Shown here: one piece after another, positions 31,246 through 37,202 of the stretch
Position numbering within the stretch: the first letter of the stretch is position 1
How the letters are laid out: every line of letters starts with the position of its first letter
Assembly (NCBI RefSeq): GCF_000373105.1
Contig: NZ_KB890455.1
Span: 1-37,202, forward strand
Reading direction: 5' to 3'
Source of the DNA: Neolewinella persica DSM 23188
Lineage (GTDB): Bacteria; Bacteroidota; Bacteroidia; Chitinophagales; Saprospiraceae
Length of the DNA: 37,202 bases
Notes under the pieces: generated by a model
The model's database searches: none
The model's input: only the letters and a program-made list of their open reading frames with translations
Told to the model about the DNA's origin: nothing
Made by a program: the position numbers and the translations under genes

Positions 31246-33240
31246 CTACTTGATCATCTCACGCAGCGTTTCCTCGTCTTTGTTCTCATTGTTGAGGCCC
31301 CACATTAGCTTCACGTCTGATCCTTTGGGAGATACCCGAACGTATCCAGACATTTCCTGGTGGAGTGCACTACAGAAGTCGGTGCAGTAGAAGGCAAATA
31401 CGCCGGGCCGTACGGGCTCCCATTTGAGTGTCTTGGTTTGCCCCGGCATAACGAGTAACTCGGCATTATTCGCTCCCTGAATAGCAAAACCGTGAGGAAC
31501 GTCCCAGTCTTGTTCAAGGTTGGTAAGGTGGAAGTATACCACATCTCCCATATTAATTCCTTCAATATTGTCCGGAGCCAGATGGCTACGAATGGCCGTC
31601 ATGTAAACATGTACTTCATTACCTGTCTTCACTACTTTAGCCTGACCTTCTCCCAGTGCTGCGTAGGGGTGGGTGTTGTTCTCGATGGGGTAGAACTTCT
31701 TCGTATTAGGTTGTACCAGGCTGGCGGGAAGTGCTTGTGCGTAATGTGGCTCTCCCTTGGTGGGGAAATCCAGAATAAGCTTCATTTTATCTCCACTAAT
31801 GTCGAAAAGTTGAGCACTATGCGCAAGTTCAGGACCAGTGGGCAGGTAACGGTCTTTCGTGATCTTGTTCATGGCTACCAAGTATTTTCCAAAGGGCTTT
31901 TTCGTCTCGCCGCCAGGAATAACCAAGTGCCCAGGAGAGTAGAAAGTCGATTGACGATCAAGGATTTCCAGCTTTTCAACATCCCATTTTACAACTTCCG
32001 AAGAAATAAAGAAGGTTGTGTAGGCACTACCTTTTCCGTCAAACTCCGTGTGGAGTGGGCCCAGGCCCGGCTTTTTGAGAATACCGTGTAGTCCCGCTTC
32101 GTAATTGAGTACCGGAATACCTTTAATGTCCCCGTCAAAGTTCTTGGCCTCGATGGCCGCCATCAACTTATCGAAGGAGTAAATCGACATGTCAGCCGAG
32201 AGCTTACCGTTTCCTACTATGTATTCTCCGGTAGGGTCAACGTCACAGCCGTGTGGAGATTTTGGTACCGGAATGAAGTAAACCATACCGGGTAGTTCCA
32301 TCGGGTTCAGGATTGTCGTCGTCTTCATCTCAGTCGAAGCTGCAATCCCGGAGTTCTCGTCTATTAAGTTGTGGTAGTAAGACGTAGCGCGTTGTTTGCC
32401 GCGTCCCGCTTTGTAGTACTCTTCTGCTTTTTTCCAATTGACGATGGCGAGCAAATCCTTGTCTTTCTGCGAAGCATTCACTTCCAGCAGAGTGTAAGCC
32501 TGTTCCGAGTTGTAGGTCGTCAGGAAACTCCAACCGTGTGATTTTCCTTTGCCGTTACGGGCCAGGTCATAGTTGAAACCGGGCATCTCGATTTGGAAGG
32601 CCAGGCTCATCTCTCCCGTTTCGGGAGCTACGGCAACGTAGTTGATAAGGCCCTTGAAGTTTTCCTTAAACGATGCAATCGGAACGTCCGCCTGCGGAAT
32701 AGGTACACTGAAGCGGGTACCGCTAACCAGGTATTCGCTGTTTTCGGTAATGAAAGGCGCACAGTGCAGACCAGCAACGTCAGGAATTTCGATGATCTCC
32801 ACTGTTTCGAAGGTCGTCAGATCAATCCGTGCAATTCTTGGCGTATTGTTGCCATTAACGAACAACCACCGGCCATCAAATTCTCCATCGGTTTGCGACA
32901 GTTCGATGTGGTGAGAGTCATCCCAGGGCACGGAGCCGTAGGAGGTGTTAAACATCGGCTTTGATTCCTCGCTGAAACCATATCCATTCTCCGGGCACAG
33001 GGAGAAAACTGGGATTTCCTTGAGGAGTCGCCCTGAAGGAAGACCGTAAGCGGTGATTTGTCCGCTGAAACCACCGGACATAAAAGCGTAGAATTCGTCG
33101 TACTCTCCGGGAGCAACGTAGGCTTGTTCGGCCGCATTACCTTCCACAACTGTGGCGGCATTTTGCTGGGTACAACCCGCTAGTAATATGGCCATTACGA
33201 ACAGCAAGACCAAGCTTGAGGTAAAGAGGGAGTTTTTCAT
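31246..33240 (-). CDS. nosZ: Nitrous-oxide reductase, clade II type
   Basis: A 664-residue NosZ that reduces N2O to N2 in the periplasm. The seven histidines of the CuZ site are visible: H110 and H111 (DSHHIELS), H159 (GLHC), H330 (SPHGC), H397 (PLHTEF), H438 (PGHLV) and H499 (PHYAQ). The CuA site at the C-terminus is H583 (VPHGF), C619, C623, H627 and M630 (FYCTDFCSALHQEM). The N-terminus is a Sec-type signal, not twin-arginine, which marks clade II; it ends in a lipobox ILLAGC, so C23 may be lipidated. Upstream is a cytochrome c gene and downstream the maturation genes. No nirS, nirK or nor gene is nearby. Confidence 0.96.
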   Translation of the reverse strand: MKNSLFTSSLVLLFVMAILLAGCTQQNAATVVEGNAAEQAYVAPGEYDEFYAFMSGGFSGQITAYGLPSGRLLKEIPVFSLCPENGYGFSEESKPMFNTSYGSVPWDDSHHIELSQTDGEFDGRWLFVNGNNTPRIARIDLTTFETVEIIEIPDVAGLHCAPFITENSEYLVSGTRFSVPIPQADVPIASFKENFKGLINYVAVAPETGEMSLAFQIEMPGFNYDLARNGKGKSHGWSFLTTYNSEQAYTLLEVNASQKDKDLLAIVNWKKAEEYYKAGRGKQRATSYYHNLIDENSGIAASTEMKTTTILNPMELPGMVYFIPVPKSPHGCDVDPTGEYIVGNGKLSADMSIYSFDKLMAAIEAKNFDGDIKGIPVLNYEAGLHGILKKPGLGPLHTEFDGKGSAYTTFFISSEVVKWDVEKLEILDRQSTFYSPGHLVIPGGETKKPFGKYLVAMNKITKDRYLPTGPELAHSAQLFDISGDKMKLILDFPTKGEPHYAQALPASLVQPNTKKFYPIENNTHPYAALGEGQAKVVKTGNEVHVYMTAIRSHLAPDNIEGINMGDVVYFHLTNLEQDWDVPHGFAIQGANNAELLVMPGQTKTLKWEPVRPGVFAFYCTDFCSALHQEMSGYVRVSPKGSDVKLMWGLNNENKDEETLREMIK

Positions 33241-33260
33241 TTTCTTTTTATTTGATTCGA

Positions 33261-33764
33261 TTATTTGGTGGCTTCGTCCTTACTACCAACCTGTTCCATG
33301 TCGTTCTTGCGCATAAATTCAAGCAAGGCCCGGGCATCTCCGATGGAGACTCGCTGGTTCGGCATTCTGGTAAGACATTCTTCCAGCATTTTCTGAGCGA
33401 CCGGATCTTCATCGAGCATGACATCGACGTTGGTAACCATATTCATGACCCATTCCGGCCGCCGCCTGTTGGTTACTCCGGCCCATCCCGGCCCAACCAC
33501 CCGCTGATCGGTAAGTTTGTGGCATCCGGAGCATTTCATGTCATAAATGGCCTTGCCGCTCACAAGCATACTCTCCTCAAGCGGATCAGTAAGAGTGACG
33601 TTTTTTACTTCACCTATGCCCTTAGGGCTGGCAGGAGGTGAAGGCGCGGCCGCAGGTGCAGAGGAAGTTTGGGAGGAGCCCCCCTCACTGCCGGTACAGC
33701 CCACCGCCAACCAGCATGTCAGGGACAGTACCGTAAGTGCACGAAGAAAAAAGTGAATTCGCAT
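33261..33764 (-). CDS. Lipoprotein cytochrome c, probable electron donor to NosZ
   Basis: A 167-residue monohaem cytochrome c. A lipoprotein signal ends before C23 (LAVGC), followed by a flexible Ser/Pro/Ala linker to about residue 48 and a class I cytochrome domain with CSGCH at 78-82 and probable Met ligand in CLTRMPNQRVS. The gene lies 20 bp upstream of nosZ in the same direction. In clade II clusters cytochromes c at this place pass electrons from the quinol pool to NosZ. The linker is encoded in part by an exact copy of the 18-nt repeat at 33643-33660 (A-P-A-A-A-P). Confidence 0.9.
   Translation of the reverse strand: MRIHFFLRALTVLSLTCWLAVGCTGSEGGSSQTSSAPAAAPSPPASPKGIGEVKNVTLTDPLEESMLVSGKAIYDMKCSGCHKLTDQRVVGPGWAGVTNRRRPEWVMNMVTNVDVMLDEDPVAQKMLEECLTRMPNQRVSIGDARALLEFMRKNDMEQVGSKDEATK
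33643..33660 (-). repeat. Exact copy of dispersed 18-nt sequence in the cytochrome c linker
   Basis: GGCGCGGCCGCAGGTGCA, the exact reverse complement of the consensus, in frame as A-P-A-A-A-P between the lipid anchor and haem domain. Confidence 0.85.
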
Positions 33765-33785
33765 AGTTGATTAGTTTATTATTAT

Positions 33786-35042
33786 TCAAATTGGAACTAC
33801 GGTCGTTTGCCGCGTTCGCCAAAAAGCCGTTAGCATCATGGTTGTCGCCAGTGGAAATAGCAGCGAACAACCGAAGATTAGTTCGTAATAGTTGGGTAAA
33901 TAGCCCCACCCCATCCAGAGTAGACATCCCTGCCCAAAGAGTAAAAACTCAGTAGAGATGAAGCCCAGCAGAAAGAAGACGTAGCCGACGTTTGCCGTTT
34001 TACTATCTGGGAATAGTCTGGCCTCCAGCAGCAAGGCAATGACCACCAGACTAATGGATCCGATCATCGTCAGGTGAATAAACCCAATGACGAAATTGTG
34101 GATGGTGTAGGATATTTTAGCCACTGCTGGTATCGCTACCGCGCTTTGGACAATGATCTTTGCGGCGAGCGAAGCCAGACCCACCCAAAGCAAAATGGCC
34201 ACCTGTCGGCTACGCTTTGACTTCGTTCGAATGACCGGAGCAGCCAGCTGCCAGATCAAGACGAACACCGCTAGCTGTATCACCACTCCCGCTGAGTTTA
34301 AGTAGAAGACAACCGAAAGCGGTGTACTCCAGCTCACACTGAGTGCATAGGTTAGCAGGAGAGAAGCTTGTAGTCCCCAGAATAGATAAGAGGGCAGGGT
34401 TACGGGTTTGCCTTCCCTGCTTAACCAATGGAGTAGTAAGGCCAGCATTCCGTAGGTAAGCCAACCGTTGAACTGGAAATGCAGGAAAAACTGAATGCTG
34501 GCAAAGTAGAGCGGATGAAGCTGGCCTAGTATGGATTTTATCGGACCAATAGCCCACAGGCCTAATGTTGAAACGAATAGCCAGTAAATGGCCCAGCGGG
34601 CAAGCCGGCGATAACTTGTATCCTCTGTGGTCTTCAGATCCTTCAGGTATTGGTATCCGAAGAGGTAGGCGGCAACCAGGTGAACGGTGCAAAAACCAAT
34701 GCTTATGGCACCGTAGCCTTGGTAGACGAACCCAAACCCCATCCCAATGGCTGCCACAGTATTGAGGCCGAAGACCCAACGGTACATTGATGAATTGCGT
34801 AGTGAACCGGGTAACAAAAGAAAGAGAAAACCGCCACTTACAATCATAAACGCCCAGCCCAGTAAGGCCAGGTGGGAGTGCGCGTGCAGTAAATGCTTAT
34901 ACGACAGTCCCGGCAACTCCTCTATCCAGGAAAATCGCATCAGGCAACCAAATATGGTGGCCACCCAGAAACAACTGAGACCGACGGCAAACCACCGTTG
35001 GCCAGGTTTCGTAGTTGCGGATATTTTCGTTGATGTTGTCAT
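33786..35042 (-). CDS. Multi-helix membrane protein, heme-copper oxidase subunit I/NnrS-like
   Basis: A 418-residue protein with about twelve membrane helices. The histidine-rich segment YKHLLHAHSHLALLGW (H50, H53, H55, H57) resembles the haem-ligand helix in NorB/CcoN-type subunits and in NnrS. Further candidate haem histidines lie in FFLHFQFNGW and HNFVIGFIHLTMIG. It lacks the full set of copper ligands that I would expect of an active oxidase. It is the first gene of the nos cluster, followed by the cytochrome c gene after a 21-bp gap. It may be a haem-binding quinol oxidiser feeding the cytochrome, or a nitric-oxide-tolerance protein like NnrS. A search is needed to choose. Confidence 0.7.
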   Translation of the reverse strand: MTTSTKISATTKPGQRWFAVGLSCFWVATIFGCLMRFSWIEELPGLSYKHLLHAHSHLALLGWAFMIVSGGFLFLLLPGSLRNSSMYRWVFGLNTVAAIGMGFGFVYQGYGAISIGFCTVHLVAAYLFGYQYLKDLKTTEDTSYRRLARWAIYWLFVSTLGLWAIGPIKSILGQLHPLYFASIQFFLHFQFNGWLTYGMLALLLHWLSREGKPVTLPSYLFWGLQASLLLTYALSVSWSTPLSVVFYLNSAGVVIQLAVFVLIWQLAAPVIRTKSKRSRQVAILLWVGLASLAAKIIVQSAVAIPAVAKISYTIHNFVIGFIHLTMIGSISLVVIALLLEARLFPDSKTANVGYVFFLLGFISTEFLLFGQGCLLWMGWGYLPNYYELIFGCSLLFPLATTMMLTAFWRTRQTTVVPI

Positions 35043-35138
35043 GAATGTTGGAATCCCTGGTGGTACTGTTAGCCGTTGGGCTAAGTCGATAAATTAGAAT
35101 AAGACGGCAGTTTGTTAAAATAATGATTTACGGATCTC

Positions 35139-35148
35139 TTTATCTTTA
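35139..35148. promoter_or_regulatory. Candidate half-site for the Rrf2 regulator upstream of the nos cluster
   Basis: TTTATCTTTA at 35139-35148 occurs on the opposite strand within the operator at 35629-35660. It lies about 97 bp upstream of the first nos-cluster gene. A short AT-rich match, so a weak call. Confidence 0.3.
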
Positions 35149-35163
35149 ATTTGGGTAAATTTT

Positions 35164-35592
35164 TTATTCGAGTAAGTTGCTTTTACCCTCTTCTACTGAT
35201 TTGCTTAGTCTCGAAATTGTGATGCGGTCAAAAGTTTTCCTCATTTCCTCACGCGCCGCAACAAACTGATGATGAACGGGGCAGGGGTTCGCAGACGAAC
35301 ACTCTTCAAAGCCAAGCGCACAGGCAGTCAGCACATGATCTTCATTGATCGCGGCCATAATCTCCACTAAATTATAGTCTGCATCTTCCGGGAGGTAGTA
35401 GCCGCCTCCAGGCCCTGGAATGGACCTGATCAACTTACTCTTTGAAAGCTGCTGCAAAACCTTTGCCGTGAATGCCTTTGGTGAACCAATGCCATCTGCA
35501 ATGTCCTTTACACTCACGCGCTCTTTTCTCCGGTCTACAGACGCTAGAAAAATCATAATCTTAAGTGCGTAGGAACAAGTTTTTGAGAACAT
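35164..35592 (-). CDS. Rrf2-family transcriptional regulator (NsrR/IscR-like)
   Basis: A 142-residue Rrf2 regulator. The winged helix spans residues 1-68 (SVKDIADGIGSPKAFTAKVLQQLSKSKLI, then the wing GPGGGYYL). Three cysteines, C91, C98 and C104 (TACALGFEECSSANPCPVHHQF), are spaced like the Fe-S ligands of NsrR and IscR. It is therefore likely a Fe-S-based sensor of NO, redox state or cluster supply. It lies 121 bp upstream of the nos cluster in the same direction, which makes it a probable regulator of N2O reduction. A 32-bp perfect operator overlaps the expected -33 region of its own promoter, so negative autoregulation is likely. Confidence 0.9.
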   Translation of the reverse strand: MFSKTCSYALKIMIFLASVDRRKERVSVKDIADGIGSPKAFTAKVLQQLSKSKLIRSIPGPGGGYYLPEDADYNLVEIMAAINEDHVLTACALGFEECSSANPCPVHHQFVAAREEMRKTFDRITISRLSKSVEEGKSNLLE

Positions 35593-35610
35593 CTAGCTTT
35601 AATTAGGATG

Positions 35611-35618
35611 CAAATATA
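35611..35618 (-). promoter_or_regulatory. -7 promoter element of the Rrf2 gene
   Basis: On the minus strand the sequence is TATATTTG, an exact TAnnTTTG match, 19 bases before the ATG. The corresponding -33 position falls inside the palindrome at 35629-35660. Confidence 0.6.
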
Positions 35619-35628
35619 GGTCAAAAGC

Positions 35629-35660
35629 AATAAATAAAGATAAAAATATCTTTATTTATT
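35629..35660. promoter_or_regulatory. 32-bp perfect inverted repeat, probable Rrf2 operator
   Basis: Arms AATAAATAAAGATA (35629-35642) and TATCTTTATTTATT (35647-35660) are exact reverse complements separated by AAAA. It lies 36-68 bp upstream of the Rrf2 start and overlaps its promoter. An AT-rich dyad of this size is what a dimeric Rrf2 protein binds. Confidence 0.75.
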
Positions 35661-35768
35661 TTAACCATGCTTTCTTAGTGCTCAGGCCAGGCTTGGTTAA
35701 CTGGTCTTTGCCGCTACTGTAGCTCTGATTTTAGAATGGCTACTGCTTATGAATTATGCCTGGGCGGC

Positions 35769-36653
35769 TTACGTAAAAGCCTCTCTTTCGTGGTGGAGGA
35801 AGGCCGCCAGAGTTGTGGGGCGCTTACCCGCCACCTCTTTGTATACTGAAGATAATCCAGATGATTTTTCGAATCGACGAAGATAGTGCAGCGCGGTAAC
35901 GACCACGGCTTTAGATGGAGGAACGCCTGACCGGATACGTTGGGTCAGGAAACCAAGGACGCTGGCTTTTCGGTAGGTGATCTTCCGGCCAAGGGTACGC
36001 GTCAATAGAGTGGCTACCTGATCAAAGGCAAGTTGTTCTGATCCGGTTATTTCCAGAACTAAGTTCTTCTCGTTTTCGAGATCACTAAGCAGCACTGCAG
36101 CTACCTCGCTAACGTTTTCGGCATCTACCCAGTTAAAACATGCGTTTCCCCCCGGCAGGAAAATTTCATTGTGGCTTTTGATTCCTTCCAGCAACTCTCC
36201 CGTCAGGTTCTGCATGAAGTAGCCGGGACGCAGGAAGATGTAGGGTATGCCTTGTTCTTTGACTACCCGCTCGATTTTGTTGTGGGGAATGATGGAGCTT
36301 CTTTCTGCTCCCTGGACCGATAGGAATACGATCTTGCGTACGCCAAGAGCCACCGCCCGCTTGATGAGAGGGCGAAAAACACCACTGATGTCCGTAATTT
36401 GTGGCGGGCGCAATAGAAACATGGTGTGAATATTTGCTAACGCACCGTCATAGGTTGATACGTCCAGAAAATCAAAGTGACGAAACTCCAGGTCGCCTGA
36501 CGCTGATTGCAGTTCCTGCTGTCCTTCACTAAGGCTTCTTACCGCCGCAATAATTTGAACGGCGGTTATTTGCCGACGCCGTAACAGATGGTGAATTACC
36601 GATTTGCCGATGGTCCCCGTAGCTCCGGTTATTAGAACATTTTTTTCCTCCAT
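35769..36653 (-). CDS. NmrA-type NAD(P)-binding oxidoreductase
   Basis: A 294-residue protein of the atypical short-chain dehydrogenase/NmrA group (PF05368/PF13460). The Rossmann motif GATGTIG is at residues 10-16, with further family stretches FLLRPPQITDISG, IVFLSVQGAERSSIIPHNKIERVVKEQGIPYIFLRPGYFMQNL, and FNWVDAENVSEVAAVLL. It lacks the YxxxK catalytic pair, so it may be a redox-sensing or NAD(P)-binding protein instead of a true enzyme. It is read towards the Rrf2 gene, with a 176-bp gap that contains the Rrf2 operator, so it probably has its own promoter. Function is unknown. Confidence 0.87.
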   Translation of the reverse strand: MEEKNVLITGATGTIGKSVIHHLLRRRQITAVQIIAAVRSLSEGQQELQSASGDLEFRHFDFLDVSTYDGALANIHTMFLLRPPQITDISGVFRPLIKRAVALGVRKIVFLSVQGAERSSIIPHNKIERVVKEQGIPYIFLRPGYFMQNLTGELLEGIKSHNEIFLPGGNACFNWVDAENVSEVAAVLLSDLENEKNLVLEITGSEQLAFDQVATLLTRTLGRKITYRKASVLGFLTQRIRSGVPPSKAVVVTALHYLRRFEKSSGLSSVYKEVAGKRPTTLAAFLHHEREAFT

Positions 36654-36957
36654 TTGAATCTTTTCTAGCTTGATTTTTGATGTCCACTTGGAACTTATAC
36701 ATTCAAGTACCCTTTAGTTCTCTCGACCCCCAAAGGAGAACTTTGGCAGAAATAGGGAAAGTCTTCTTTTTGTCCCGAAGAAACCACCGAAGGGGTAATG
36801 CTGGAAACGCGAAATAACGATGTTGTTCTCTACACACTGCAAGAACTGAATATTAAATTATTCATGATGGGTTGGGAAAGAGGAGGCCTTTACCTTCCTA
36901 CAGGATACCGGGTTTAGGTAGTAGCGCCTTACAACTTAACATAAACTTAATTATAGG
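36654..36957. other. Intergenic stretch before the IS, with a doubtful 39-codon frame
   Basis: No clear gene is present. A short frame on the plus strand at 36799-36918 (ATG to TAG, 39 codons, ending LYLPTGYRV) has no recognisable similarity and could be the tail of a gene cut by rearrangement. The region must hold the promoter of the NmrA-type gene. Confidence 0.35.
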
Positions 36958-36988
36958 TAAAATGGTTATACCCTAAAATAGCTCCACA
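36958..36988 (+). repeat. IS left terminal inverted repeat
   Basis: A 31-bp sequence with core GGTTATACCCTAAAATAGCT. It matches 249-279 in inverse orientation with three mismatches and starts an element that runs off the window. Confidence 0.8.
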
Positions 36989-37010
36989 TAGTCATTGTAA
37001 ATAATTGATT

Positions 37011-37202
37011 ATGAATGAGTTATTATTTTCAACAGCAAATCGCTACTTCAGCGTCCCAGAAAAACTCCACATTCTCGGGGAGCTGGCTGAGGACCTATTG
37101 ACCGACGTTCAGGCTATCGACATATACCAGCTTAGCCCTAAATTGCTACGAGCCTGGCGTAAGTGGCGCCACCAGCACATCCTTAAAAAACACAATCCTC
37201 GT
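37011..37202 (+). CDS. IS transposase N-terminal fragment (OrfA-type, partial)
   Basis: An open frame of 64 codons from ATG 37011 to the window end, reading MNELLFSTANRYFSVPEK and onward. The RYFSVPEKLHILGELAE stretch followed by LSPKLLRAWRKWRHQ resembles the helix-turn-helix region of IS3 OrfA proteins. It begins 22 bp inside the inverted repeat, as expected for the first gene of the element. The protein is cut by the window, so the family is based on this region and the OrfB tail at the other edge. Confidence 0.75.
   Translation, partial: MNELLFSTANRYFSVPEKLHILGELAEDLLTDVQAIDIYQLSPKLLRAWRKWRHQHILKKHNPR

Larger units (their letters stand above)
36958..37202 (+). mobile_element. IS3-family insertion sequence, left-hand end (truncated by window edge)
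   Basis: Begins with the left inverted repeat and contains the start of a transposase gene at 37011. Same orientation as the IS fragment at the other edge. Together the two pieces would make one complete IS missing only its middle. Confidence 0.8.

Noticed and set aside
26684..35042. LytS/LytTR pair as regulator of the nos cluster
   Set aside because: The pair converges on nosY and shares no promoter with it; proximity alone is not evidence. The Rrf2 regulator upstream is the better candidate.

Overview
The window reads as DNA from a Bacteroidota bacterium, most likely a Saprospiria (Lewinella-like) relative. The supporting signs are TAnnTTTG-type -7 promoter elements, almost no Shine-Dalgarno sequences, many lipoproteins with an L-x-x-C lipobox, a CarboxypepD_reg-like/TonB-dependent receptor, LytS/LytTR regulators and an EAD11-type domain. 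The taxonomic placement is inference; no rRNA or tRNA gene was seen.

Both edges lie inside an IS3-family element in the same orientation: the 3' end of orfB and its inverted repeat at 1-279, and the matching inverted repeat and the 5' end of a transposase gene at 36958-37202. With the complete plasmid-type ParA/RHH/iteron/Rep module at 7.5-11.5 kb, this fits a roughly 38-kb circular plasmid whose assembly broke in a single IS copy. A composite-transposon arrangement on a larger replicon remains possible.

Layout. 0.4-7.1 kb: serine hydrolase (beta-lactamase family), succinate-semialdehyde-type aldehyde dehydrogenase, fumarylacetoacetase, a KilA-N protein surrounded and interrupted by related palindromes, and a flavin reductase-like protein. 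7.5-11.5 kb: partition and replication module (parA, a ribbon-helix-helix partner, at least 15 direct and 2 inverted iterons, Rep_3 initiator). 11.5-16.5 kb: lipoprotein sugar-phosphate isomerase/epimerase, then a minus-strand sulfur operon (two-domain rhodanese, fatty-acid-hydroxylase/sterol-desaturase protein, SorA-like sulfite dehydrogenase, SorB-like cytochrome c). 16.5-19.6 kb: cytochrome bd oxidase cydAB, divergent from the sulfur operon with a perfect Crp/Fnr-type site between them. 19.6-25.5 kb: TonB-dependent receptor, a two-gene cassette (EAD11-like domain plus two membrane helices, then a membrane-anchored coiled-coil protein), and a lipoprotein sulfatase. 25.6-27.4 kb: LytS/LytTR two-component pair. 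27.4-35.1 kb: a full nitrous-oxide reduction cluster on the minus strand (heme-copper-oxidase/NnrS-like membrane protein, cytochrome c, clade-II-like nosZ, a NosB-position membrane protein, nosL, nosD, nosF, nosY). 35.1-36.7 kb: Rrf2 regulator with a 32-bp operator overlapping its promoter, and an NmrA-type NAD(P)-binding protein.

Physiologically the region adds respiratory flexibility: bd oxidase for low oxygen, N2O respiration without any nir or nor gene in the window, and thiosulfate/sulfite oxidation feeding electrons to cytochrome c. The most unusual non-gene signals are a dispersed 18-nt GC-rich sequence, TGCACCTGCGGCCGCGCC (12 copies with no more than 2 mismatches, in intergenic DNA and inside unrelated genes), the KilA-N palindrome family, and the 21-bp-phased iteron block.
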